NCBI GenBank assembly: GCA_937884735.1
Contig: CAKZYI010000775.1
Coordinates: forward strand, 1 to 5,566
DNA length: 5,566 nt
Origin: an uncultured Pleurocapsa sp.
GTDB lineage: Bacteria > Cyanobacteriota > Cyanobacteriia > Cyanobacteriales > Xenococcaceae
Direction of reading: 5' to 3'
Shown: in pieces, positions 1-5,211 of the stretch
Layout: the number at the start of each line of letters is the position of its first letter
How positions within the stretch are numbered: position 1 is the stretch's first letter
Notes under the pieces: model-generated
What the model was told of the DNA's origin: nothing
What the model saw: only the letters and a program-made list of their open reading frames with translations
Database searches by the model: none
Program-made: the position numbers and the translations under genes

Positions 1-401
1 GTGTCATTCAAGATTTTATCGAAAGTTGCGATCGCAATTTCAAAACTCCCGTAATTTATTATCAAGCTTTTCCTGAAGAAAATGCAGTTGAATTCTTAAA
101 TACTTTGGGAGAAGAATTAGCCTCCAAATTGGGTAATCGTCAACTAAGTTCGCAACAATCTCTGTTTAGCACCATTCAAGATGCAGAATTAAAAATGATT
201 CTTATTGATGATTGCCATCTCCATCCCCAAGACACTCTACAAAACCTAATAGACTTTTTCTCTGCTTGTAAAGTTGCGGTAATTTTAATTGGTTGTCAAA
301 ACAAAATGGCGATCGCTCAAATTTTAAATAACCCCAGAGTTCTCAACTGGGATAGATTAGAAACACTTGATAAATGTGAGTCAATACCAGAATTACGCTA
401 A
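1..401 (+). CDS. AAA/P-loop ATPase, TniB/AAA_22-like, C-terminal part (5' end outside window)
   Basis: The frame is open from base 3 to the TAA at 399-401, giving 132 visible codons, and the gene starts upstream of the window. A TTG at 105 could be read as a start but lies inside the open frame, so it is not one. The visible hallmark is a Walker B-like strand, K-M-I-L-I-D-D-C-H (about 192-218), preceded by a beta strand with P-V-I-Y-Y and followed by a second hydrophobic strand, V-A-V-I-L-I-G-C-Q. That spacing is seen in the AAA_22/TniB group, where the acidic pair coordinates Mg-ATP and the next strand ends in a polar sensor residue. The Walker A loop would lie upstream and is not seen. The protein stops only about 25 residues after the sensor-like strand, so the usual C-terminal lid is absent or very short. 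Its role is unknown: TniB-like proteins serve transposition, but stand-alone relatives also occur, and no transposase is visible here. The family call is tentative. Confidence 0.55.
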   Translation, partial: VIQDFIESCDRNFKTPVIYYQAFPEENAVEFLNTLGEELASKLGNRQLSSQQSLFSTIQDAELKMILIDDCHLHPQDTLQNLIDFFSACKVAVILIGCQNKMAIAQILNNPRVLNWDRLETLDKCESIPELR

Positions 402-448
402 ATCTAATTTCATCTGTTTTAAGGACGAATCTCATTAATCACTCAGCC

Positions 449-460
449 AGAATTAATTCT
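449..460. repeat. 12-bp perfect palindrome upstream of the DM13 gene
   Basis: AGAATTAATTCT reads the same on both strands and lies 41 bases before the DM13 start codon. It could be a small operator, but such AT-rich palindromes arise easily by chance and no convincing promoter boxes surround it. No other copy was noticed in the window. Confidence 0.25.
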
Positions 461-501
461 TGTCTATCAGACTAAAGAAAGTAGATTAATGAGGAAAACA
501 A

Positions 502-963
502 ATGATGAAACGTTTATCTTTTACCATAATTTTGGCTCTAGTATTGGGTATCTCTACTTCAGTGAATGCTAATACCATCAGCAAATATGTAGCTAGTTCT
601 CCAAAAACTTCTGACAATAGCCTATCGCTAGCTGCTAAAGCTAGCCAGGGTAGCTTTATCGGAGTAGATCACCCTACTCGAGGTCAAGTTAATCTTATTG
701 AAGAAAATGGTATCAAATATTTAGAAATCAGCTCAAATTTCAAAACAGATCGAGGCCCAGATCTTAAGCTTATTTTACATAACTCTTCTACTGTCAATGC
801 CAAAGTACAAGAAGGAGATTATGTTAGTTTAGGCAAACTACAAGCCTTTCAAGGTTCACAACGTTATCAACTTCCTCAAGATTTAGATATAAACCGATAT
901 CAATCAGTTGCTATTTGGTGCGAACAATTCAACGTTACCTTTGGCTACGCGACGTTAAAGTAA
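502..963 (+). CDS. Exported DM13-domain protein
   Basis: This is a 153-residue protein. Residues 1-23 form a signal peptide: K3/R4, a hydrophobic core, then a V-N-A cleavage site before N24, so the mature protein should be periplasmic, luminal or lipid-associated. A Ser/Lys-rich linker leads to a DM13 domain at about residues 48-153. Its landmarks are G-S-F at 50-52, D-H-P-T-R-G at 56-61, R-G-P-D-L at 84-88, G-S-Q-R-Y-Q-L-P at 118-125, and the terminal V-A-I-W-C with F-N-V-T-F-G and A150. C140 is the only cysteine and matches the conserved DM13 cysteine. DM13 domains are proposed, from their association with DOMON and cytochrome b561-type proteins, to take part in electron transfer; no activity is proven for bacterial single-domain forms. 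A GAGGA at 491-495 sits 6 bases before the first ATG and 9 before the second (505), so either Met could initiate. The reductase follows on the same strand after 114 bases. Confidence 0.88.
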   Translation: MMKRLSFTIILALVLGISTSVNANTISKYVASSPKTSDNSLSLAAKASQGSFIGVDHPTRGQVNLIEENGIKYLEISSNFKTDRGPDLKLILHNSSTVNAKVQEGDYVSLGKLQAFQGSQRYQLPQDLDINRYQSVAIWCEQFNVTFGYATLK

Positions 964-1077
964 ACGTTAAAATAATAAATCTTAGGATTAAAAGAGCAAA
1001 AAATTAAATCGATCTAAATAATGTAATGACTCGATCTCTCTGATTGGTAACGTCAAAATAAAGCCCCTAACAAAAAT

Positions 1078-2442
1078 ATGTTAAGTAGTCTCGGTAAGAT
1101 CAATAACCCTTTGCTTAGAAGTATCACGGCTGCAAGCACCTCATTCTCTATGATAATTTTAATTGCAGCTGTGGCACTTGGTTTGCCCCATCCCCAAGAT
1201 AAATCAGCCAACAAAATTGGTATATATGCTTCCCTGTTAGCCTTTGTCGCTGGTGCAGGAGTAGGATTAATAGTCAAAGGAAATCCTACTGTTAAAGACA
1301 AGCAGGCTAAAAAAGACAATCTAAAAAATGATGTTTGGAAAGATTGGCGAGACTTCAAAATAGTCAAAAAAGAAGCAGAAAGCAAAGAAATTACCTCCTT
1401 CTATTTTCAACCCGTCGATGGGGGAAAAATAACCGATTTTAAGCCTGGTCAATTTTTAACTATCAAGCTAGATATACCCGAACAAGATCGTCCCATAATT
1501 CGAACCTATTCCCTCTCAGACTATCCAGATTCTCAAGACTATTATCGTCTATCAATCAAGCGAGAAGGCTCGCCCAAAGGACTAGATGTGCCACCAGGTA
1601 TCGCCTCCAACTTTATGCACGATCACATTCAAGAAGGTTCGATTATTCCCTGCAAACCCCCTAATGGCAAGTTTTACCTAGAAATAAATAATTCTATTCC
1701 TGCCGTACTAATCAGCAACGGTGTTGGTATTACTCCCATGATTACCATGGCAAAAGCAGTTGCCCAAAATAACCCCCAGCGTCACATATGGTTTATTCAT
1801 GGTGCGCGCAACGGAGAATACCATGCCTGTCGTGAAGAAGTAAATCAAATCAGCAACTTATATTCATACCCCAATCTCCATATCCACTATCGCTATAGTC
1901 GTCCTCGTCCTGAAGATGAAGGAAAATACAATAGCCAAGGTTATGCTGATAAGCAACTTTTAGCCGACACTATTATTCCCCAAATCAAATCGACTCATAA
2001 TGGTACAAGTAGTGCAGAATACTTCCTTTGTGGTTCTCCTCCATTTATGGATTCTATCAGGGAAGGATTAAACGAACTAGGTGTACCAGAAGATCGGGTA
2101 TTTTTTGAATCCTTTGGCGGAGGTAAAACCAAGGGTAAATCTAAAGCCACCAGCAGCACCCAAGAAAACTCTGCACATATAGAAAGTGCCGAAGTCGTAT
2201 TTACTCAATCTGATAAAACTTTGACTTGGACACCAGAAGATGGAACTCTATTAGAATTTGCTGAAGCAAACAATATCAATCCTGAATCTAGCTGTCGTCA
2301 GGGAGTATGTTTAACCTGTATGTGTCAGCTAGAAGAAGGAGAAGTAGAATATCTTGAAGAGCCTTCTGGAGAACCCGATGAAGGAACTGTTTTGATCTGT
2401 ATCTCTAAACCCAAAACAAATAAGATCGTTTTAGATTTATAA
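1078..2442 (+). CDS. Membrane-anchored FAD/NAD(P)H reductase with C-terminal [2Fe-2S] ferredoxin domain
   Basis: This is a 454-residue protein with three parts. Residues about 17-37 and 48-68 are hydrophobic helices, followed by a Lys-rich stretch (72-91) that places the catalytic part in the cytoplasm. Residues about 90-350 form a flavohemoprotein-type ferredoxin-reductase module: F-K-P-G-Q-F at 121-126, the FAD motif R-T-Y-S-L-S-D at 142-148, P-P-G-I-A-S-N-F at 172-179, the nucleotide motif S-N-G-V-G-I-T-P-M at 213-221, C-G-S-P-P-F-M at 318-324 and F-E-S-F-G-G at 343-348. After a Ser/Thr/Lys linker, residues about 370-454 are a plant-type ferredoxin with C406-x4-C411-x2-C414-x26-C441 as [2Fe-2S] ligands; C416 is extra. 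Electrons should pass from NAD(P)H to FAD to the cluster and then to an unknown acceptor. The globin domain of flavohemoproteins is absent. No clear Shine-Dalgarno precedes the ATG. The substrate is unknown; hybrid-cluster-protein reductase-like or oxygenase-reductase roles are alternatives. Confidence 0.88.
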   Translation: MLSSLGKINNPLLRSITAASTSFSMIILIAAVALGLPHPQDKSANKIGIYASLLAFVAGAGVGLIVKGNPTVKDKQAKKDNLKNDVWKDWRDFKIVKKEAESKEITSFYFQPVDGGKITDFKPGQFLTIKLDIPEQDRPIIRTYSLSDYPDSQDYYRLSIKREGSPKGLDVPPGIASNFMHDHIQEGSIIPCKPPNGKFYLEINNSIPAVLISNGVGITPMITMAKAVAQNNPQRHIWFIHGARNGEYHACREEVNQISNLYSYPNLHIHYRYSRPRPEDEGKYNSQGYADKQLLADTIIPQIKSTHNGTSSAEYFLCGSPPFMDSIREGLNELGVPEDRVFFESFGGGKTKGKSKATSSTQENSAHIESAEVVFTQSDKTLTWTPEDGTLLEFAEANNINPESSCRQGVCLTCMCQLEEGEVEYLEEPSGEPDEGTVLICISKPKTNKIVLDL

Positions 2443-2506
2443 AGCATAGATATCTTAAGCTACACAAGCATTTATTTCACCAATATAAATACTTGATTTT
2501 TTCCCT

Positions 2507-2535
2507 TCCCTTCTATGAGACAGGGATATTTTTTT
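2507..2535 (+). terminator. Intrinsic terminator after the reductase gene
   Basis: TCCCT (2507-2511) plus TCT (2512-2514) pair with AGA (2518-2520) and AGGGA (2522-2526), with a three-base ATG loop and one bulged C at 2521. Seven T residues follow at 2529-2535. The stem lies 64 bases past the reductase stop and separates that gene from the ocp leader, so ocp probably has its own promoter in 2536-2629. Confidence 0.68.
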
Positions 2536-2578
2536 GACTTCAAAAATTAACTAAATCTTAAAATGTCAAGTTTTATAA

Positions 2579-2611
2579 ATATATTGTTACATATATTGCT
2601 ACTATCGTTAC
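2579..2611 (+). repeat. 12-12-9 bp imperfect tandem repeat in the ocp upstream region
   Basis: ATATATTGTTAC (2579-2590) is followed directly by ATATATTGCTAC (2591-2602), which differs at one base, and then by a shortened unit TATCGTTAC (2603-2611), which differs at one base from the end of unit 1. The array ends 18 bases before the Shine-Dalgarno of ocp. The units contain TATATT, so they may overlap a -10 element, or they may be a direct-repeat binding site for a regulator with about one helical turn per unit. I could not settle a -35/-10 pair here. Confidence 0.55.
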
Positions 2612-2634
2612 AGAACTTAATAAAGTAACGGAGA
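2605..2634 (+). promoter_or_regulatory. Shine-Dalgarno of ocp with a possible sequestering stem
   Basis: GGAGA at 2630-2634 lies 7 bases before the GTG at 2642 and decides that start. Just upstream, CGTTAC (2606-2611) is complementary to GTAACG (2625-2630), and U2605 can wobble-pair with G2631. This 7-pair stem with a 13-base AU-rich loop would cover the first two G residues of the Shine-Dalgarno. The stem is short and probably weak at normal temperature, so a regulatory role is only inferred. Confidence 0.45.
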
Positions 2635-2641
2635 AATATCT

Positions 2642-3604
2642 GTGCCATTTACTATTGATTCAGCCCGTAATATATTTTCCTCTAACACATTGTCGGCTGA
2701 CGCAGTACCAGCATTGACAGCAAGATTCAACCAGCTTAGTGCCGAAGATCAACTGGCCTGGATTTGGTTTGCTTACTTAGAAATGGGCAAGACTATCACT
2801 GTTGCTGCTCCAGGAGCTGCCAACATGCAGTTTGCAGAACCGACTATTGATACAATTAAAGCCATGGGCTTTCAAGAGCAATCTCAGGTAATGTGCGACC
2901 TTGCCAATCGTACCGACACTCCTATTAGTCGTACTTATGCAACTTGGACTCCCAACATTAAGCTTGGTTTTTGGTACAGACTAGGGGAATTAATGGAGCA
3001 GGGTGTAGTTGCGCCTATTCCTGAAGGTTATAAACTTTCTGCTAATGCTAATGCCGTCTTGGTTTCTCTTCAAGGATTAGATTCAGGTCAGCAAATTACC
3101 GTATTACGTAACACAGTAGTAGATATGGGCTTTGATACAGGCAAAATGGGCAATTTCCAAAGTGTCAGCGAACCTGTTGCTCCTCCCACCGAAATTTCTA
3201 AAAGAACCAAGGTCAATATTGAAAGTGTAACCAACACGACAGTATTGAACTACATTAATTTATTAAACGCAAATGATTTTGAAGAGCTGATTAAATTGTT
3301 TGCTACTGATGGTGCGCTGCAACCTCCCTTCAAAAAGCCAATTGTTGGTAAAGATGCTGTGCTCAAGTTTTTTAAAGAAGAATGCCCTAATCTAAAGCTT
3401 GCTCCCGAACGCGGTGTAGAAGAGCCTGTAGAAGATGGCTACACCCAAATTAAAGTCACAGGCAAAGTTCAAACCCCTTGGTTTGGTGCTGGTGTGGGTA
3501 TGAATATGTCTTGGAGATTTTTGATCGATTCTGAAAATCAAATATTTTTTGTGGCGATTGATTTACTTGCATCTCCTAAAGAATTACTCAGACTAGCTCG
3601 CTAA
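2642..3604 (+). CDS. ocp: Orange carotenoid protein (OCP)
   Basis: OCP is a water-soluble, keto-carotenoid-binding blue-light sensor. Its activated red form binds the phycobilisome core and dissipates excess energy as heat. The 320-residue length is typical. The helical N-terminal domain spans about 15-165, then a linker (about 166-195), then the NTF2-like C-terminal domain (about 196-310) and the C-terminal tail ending L-A-R. Residues matching those known in Synechocystis OCP are present: Y45 and W111 (carotenoid ring pocket; Y44 and W110 there), R156 and E247 (the R155-E244 interdomain salt bridge), N105-W280 (the second interdomain contact), and Y204 plus W291 (hydrogen bonds to the carotenoid carbonyl). 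Nothing is missing, so light sensing and quenching should work. GTG is the start, since M-P-F-T-I-D-S-A-R matches the family N-terminus and GGAGA sits 7 bases upstream. The linker and adjacent frp locus fit the OCP1 type, the class that depends on FRP for recovery. Confidence 0.97.
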   Translation: MPFTIDSARNIFSSNTLSADAVPALTARFNQLSAEDQLAWIWFAYLEMGKTITVAAPGAANMQFAEPTIDTIKAMGFQEQSQVMCDLANRTDTPISRTYATWTPNIKLGFWYRLGELMEQGVVAPIPEGYKLSANANAVLVSLQGLDSGQQITVLRNTVVDMGFDTGKMGNFQSVSEPVAPPTEISKRTKVNIESVTNTTVLNYINLLNANDFEELIKLFATDGALQPPFKKPIVGKDAVLKFFKEECPNLKLAPERGVEEPVEDGYTQIKVTGKVQTPWFGAGVGMNMSWRFLIDSENQIFFVAIDLLASPKELLRLAR

Positions 3605-3613
3605 ATGAGTATT

Positions 3614-3631
3614 TAATACAAGCTAATTTTA
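3614..3631 (+). repeat. Post-stop 18-nt direct repeat, copy 1 (after ocp)
   Basis: TAATACAAGCTAATTTTA begins 9 bases after the ocp stop codon. A copy identical at 17 of 18 bases lies 7 bases after the frp stop (4061-4078). The matched position relative to two neighbouring stop codons is the reason for reporting it. The function is unknown. Confidence 0.5.
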
Positions 3632-3633
3632 CA

Positions 3634-3675
3634 ACTTCAAAGCCTCGTCCAATTTATTGCTCGCGGTTTTGAAGT
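3634..3675 (+). promoter_or_regulatory. Long inverted repeat / mRNA hairpin between ocp and frp
   Basis: ACTTCAAAGCCTCG (3634-3647) pairs with CGCGGTTTTGAAGT (3662-3675) across a 14-base loop. There are 11 continuous pairs from the base, including one G-U (3642/3667), then one mismatch (3645/3664) and two more C-G pairs. No T tract follows, so it is not a standard intrinsic terminator. It could stabilise the 3' end of the ocp message, set the ocp/frp expression ratio by partial termination or processing, or be an operator for frp. A TATGAT at 3675-3680, starting at the last base of the right arm, might be a -10 box for frp, but no good -35 accompanies it. Confidence 0.6.
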
Positions 3676-3723
3676 ATGATAGTGCTCGTGTTAAAAAATG
3701 TATTAAATTGAATTTCGTTATTA

Positions 3724-4053
3724 ATGTTACAAGTGAGTAAATTAAAATGGTCTGAAACAGAGGAAAAGATCGCCAAAAAAGCTTTACAGACAGCTTATCA
3801 AAGAGAAACTAATGCCCTAATTGCCAATGTTCGCGATCGCGCTAGCTCAATCACCAAGATAGAAGATATATGGTAATTACACGATCTATTAAGTACTAAA
3901 CGATATGAAAAAGAAGGCAAATATGCTTACGATGCTTCTAGTATTGTGTTTGACTTTGCTAATTTAGTAAAAGAAGGATGGTTAACCCTAGAAGATTTAA
4001 AAGGTTTAAAGCCAGAAATGCTATCTAAAGTTTCCGCTTTAGCAAGAATGTAA
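3724..4053 (+). pseudogene. frp: Fluorescence recovery protein (FRP), interrupted by an in-frame TAA at codon 51
   Basis: FRP binds activated OCP, detaches it from the phycobilisome and speeds its return to the inactive orange form. Reading 3724-4053 in one frame gives 109 codons, the same as the functional Synechocystis FRP (slr1964), with an ungapped match as I recall that protein: M-L-Q at 1-3, W9, A-Y-Q-R-E at 24-28, I-W at 49-50, L-H-D at 52-54, K-R at 59-60, F76, K-E-G at 83-85, K102 and terminal A-L-A-R-M. Codon 51, Lys in Synechocystis, is TAA (3874-3876), one A-to-T change from AAA. Translation would stop after 50 residues, losing H53, D54, R60, F76 and K102, which are implicated in dimer formation and OCP binding. 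No in-frame ATG lies after the stop until codon 99, so reinitiation is unlikely. The ATG at 3724 is chosen because an upstream in-frame TGA (3709-3711) leaves no earlier start; there is no clear Shine-Dalgarno. The gene follows ocp by 119 bases. A sequencing error is the main alternative. Confidence 0.92.
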
Positions 4054-4060
4054 ATATATG

Positions 4061-4078
4061 TAATACAAACTAATTTTA
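4061..4078 (+). repeat. Post-stop 18-nt direct repeat, copy 2 (after frp)
   Basis: TAATACAAACTAATTTTA starts 7 bases after the frp TAA and differs from copy 1 (3614-3631) only at the ninth base. It lies in the 54-base gap between frp and the convergent comF-like gene, where I see no clear terminator for frp. Confidence 0.5.
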
Positions 4079-4107
4079 AATTTAGAAAATTCCTGAGTTA
4101 AATACTA

Positions 4108-4121
4108 CTAGTAGCTACTAG
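4108..4121. repeat. 14-bp perfect palindrome over the comF stop codon
   Basis: CTAGTAGCTACTAG is its own reverse complement and spans the last codons and the stop of the comF-like gene, which has two TAG codons in tandem. C and four T residues follow on the + strand (4122-4126), so a weak + strand termination role for the frp transcript is possible, but a palindrome with no spacer makes a poor hairpin. It is probably a by-product of codon choice. Confidence 0.3.
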
Positions 4122-4755
4122 CTTTTGCCACAACAACTGAACCAATCACATTGATTTTATTACGTCGTAAAATTTTGGCTGATTCGTTGACGGTTGTTCC
4201 CACAGTATAAATATCATCTAATAGCAACACAGGATGTTTGGGTAATTTTTTAGTTAAACGAAATGCACTTTGCAAGTTCTTAATTCTTGCTTCTGGACTT
4301 AAGTCGAACATTGCCTGGGTTTCTCGAATTCTAATCAAAGCTTGAGGAGATAAACTATAGCCTGTTGATTGGCAAAAACCTTGGGCAATTTTTTCAGCCT
4401 GATTGAAACCTCGCTCCTTAATTTTTTGATGGTGCAAAGGAATAGGAATTACGCTAACTTTTGTCAACTTAGCCAAATCACTTTCTAACCAAGCTTGAGC
4501 TAATAATTCTCCCAAAACTATACCTAGTTCGGGATGATTGTGATATTTCATTAAAGCGATCGCTCTTTTTAACTGTCCGTCATATCTGCCCCAAGCAAAA
4601 ACAGGCATTTCTCCCCACCAACTACGACGATCTCTTGATTTGAATTTACAGTTGGACAATTTTGACATACAGTATTGACAAATATATTCTTTAGAAGAGC
4701 GATTGCAACACGGACAACGGGATTCGAGAAAAACTGACAGCAGTTGCTTAAACAT
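4108..4755 (-). CDS. comF: ComF-family phosphoribosyltransferase-like protein
   Basis: This is a 215-residue protein, near the usual family length. The N-terminus carries a zinc-binding C14-x2-C17 and C26-x2-C29 pair, with C16 extra. Then come the family block W-G-R-Y-D-G (55-60) and M-K-Y-H (69-72), P-I-P-L-H-H with R-G-F-N-Q (104-119), and R-E-T-Q with R-I-K-N-L (144-161). The PRPP-loop motif V-L-L-L-D-D-I-Y-T-V-G-T-T is at 176-188, with D180 and D181 as the acidic pair. ComF in Bacillus and Haemophilus is needed for natural DNA uptake, probably in passing single-stranded DNA inward; many cyanobacteria keep a homologue, and competence here is only inferred. All motifs are intact. The ATG at 4755 is the only sensible start because an in-frame stop lies 10-12 bases upstream; no Shine-Dalgarno is seen. 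It is convergent with frp and separated from the upstream psb operon by a terminator, so it needs a promoter in 4756-4817, where I see only weak candidates. Confidence 0.9.
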   Translation of the reverse strand: MFKQLLSVFLESRCPCCNRSSKEYICQYCMSKLSNCKFKSRDRRSWWGEMPVFAWGRYDGQLKRAIALMKYHNHPELGIVLGELLAQAWLESDLAKLTKVSVIPIPLHHQKIKERGFNQAEKIAQGFCQSTGYSLSPQALIRIRETQAMFDLSPEARIKNLQSAFRLTKKLPKHPVLLLDDIYTVGTTVNESAKILRRNKINVIGSVVVAKASSY

Positions 4756-4817
4756 ATTGCAAAACTATTTGACAAACAATCAACATAAATAAAACAGTAA
4801 TCATAAAATAACCACAA

Positions 4818-4851
4818 AAAGACCGCCGAGCAAGAACACTGGGCGGTCTTT
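4818..4851 (-). terminator. Intrinsic terminator of the psbEFLJ operon
   Basis: The two arms AAAGACCGCC (4818-4827) and GGCGGTCTTT (4842-4851) are perfectly complementary over 10 bp around a 14-base loop. Read on the - strand, the GC-rich stem runs into TTTTT (4816-4820 region) and then AT-rich sequence. It lies 50 bases past the psbJ stop and should insulate the comF-like gene from the strong psb transcript. Confidence 0.88.
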
Positions 4852-4901
4852 AATATCTGTGTTATTCTATTTTTTAAGTGTAATCTGATATTGATCTAAC
4901 T

Positions 4902-5021
4902 CTACATCGCAGAGCCAACACCAGCATAAGCACCATAGAAAAAGATACCTACAACTGCGATAGCACCCATGCCAGCGACAGTTGCAACAATCCACAAAGG
5001 AATTCTTCCATCTGCAAACAT
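4902..5021 (-). CDS. psbJ: Photosystem II reaction centre protein J
   Basis: The product is 39 residues: M-F-A-D-G-R-I-P-L-W, then one transmembrane helix (about 9-31), ending G-A-Y-A-G-V-G-S-A-M. This matches the family from end to end. PsbJ sits near cytochrome b559 in photosystem II and affects electron flow on the acceptor side, plastoquinone exchange and PSII assembly. AGGAGA (complement of 5031-5036) lies 9 bases before the ATG. It is the last gene of the psbE-psbF-psbL-psbJ operon, 55 bases after psbL, and the terminator follows it. Nothing is unusual in the protein. Confidence 0.96.
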   Translation of the reverse strand: MFADGRIPLWIVATVAGMGAIAVVGIFFYGAYAGVGSAM

Positions 5022-5076
5022 TGTTATAAATCTCCTATTTGCTGTTAATAATTAAATCGGTCGATATGCCAGTTTT

Positions 5077-5196
5077 TTAGTTAAAGAAGTAACTAGAAAA
5101 CAGAATGCCAAGTACAGCAACTAAAAGCAAACCCAAATAAAGGGAAGTACGGATTAGTTCAACTGGCTGTCTAATGGGGTTTGGCTGCTTGTACAT
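5077..5196 (-). CDS. psbL: Photosystem II reaction centre protein L
   Basis: The product is 39 residues. The N-terminal stromal arm has P5-N6-P7, Q10-P11-V12-E13-L14 and R16-T17-S18-L19-Y20. One transmembrane helix (about 19-36) follows, then the typical end F-S-S-Y-F-F-N. PsbL lies at the PSII monomer interface close to the quinone acceptor side and is needed for QA function and for dimer formation. Two positions differ from the family pattern as I know it: residue 8 is Ile (ATT) and residue 15 is Ile (ATC), where Asn is expected (N-P-N-R/K and E-L-N-R). R16 is kept. AGGAG (complement of 5209-5213) lies 12 bases before the ATG and overlaps the end of psbF, 15 bases away, so the two genes are probably translationally coupled. 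Confidence 0.95.
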   Translation of the reverse strand: MYKQPNPIRQPVELIRTSLYLGLLLVAVLGILFSSYFFN

Positions 5197-5211
5197 GGTT
5201 TTTGATAGCTC

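Noticed and set aside
105..401. Complete 98-codon gene starting at TTG 105
   Set aside because: The same frame stays open and protein-like back to the window edge, so the TTG is an internal Leu codon of a longer gene.
460..487. Promoter TTGTCT - 16 bp - TAGATT before the DM13 gene
   Set aside because: Transcription would start within the Shine-Dalgarno sequence (491-495), leaving no usable leader.
1053..1385. Open frame of 110 codons on the - strand
   Set aside because: It lies antisense to the N-terminal membrane part of the reductase. Its hydrophobic product mirrors the opposite strand and it shows no family features.
2579..2611. CRISPR-like or microsatellite array
   Set aside because: The units are 12 bp, adjacent without spacers and only about 2.75 copies, which fits neither a CRISPR array nor a simple sequence run.
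3634..3675. Intrinsic terminator of ocp
   Set aside because: The stem is convincing but no run of T follows it, so it is reported as a hairpin of unknown role.
3675..3680. TATGAT as a firm frp promoter
   Set aside because: There is no acceptable -35 element 16-18 bases upstream and it overlaps the hairpin arm, so it is mentioned only as a possibility.
3877..4053. The second half of frp as a separate gene
   Set aside because: It has no in-frame ATG before codon 99 and no ribosome-binding site, and it aligns as the direct continuation of FRP after the stop.
4569..4817. Open frame of 82 codons on the - strand overlapping the 5' half of the comF-like gene
   Set aside because: It is a different frame of the same strand as a gene with all ComF motifs, it runs through the AT-rich upstream region, and it resembles no known protein.
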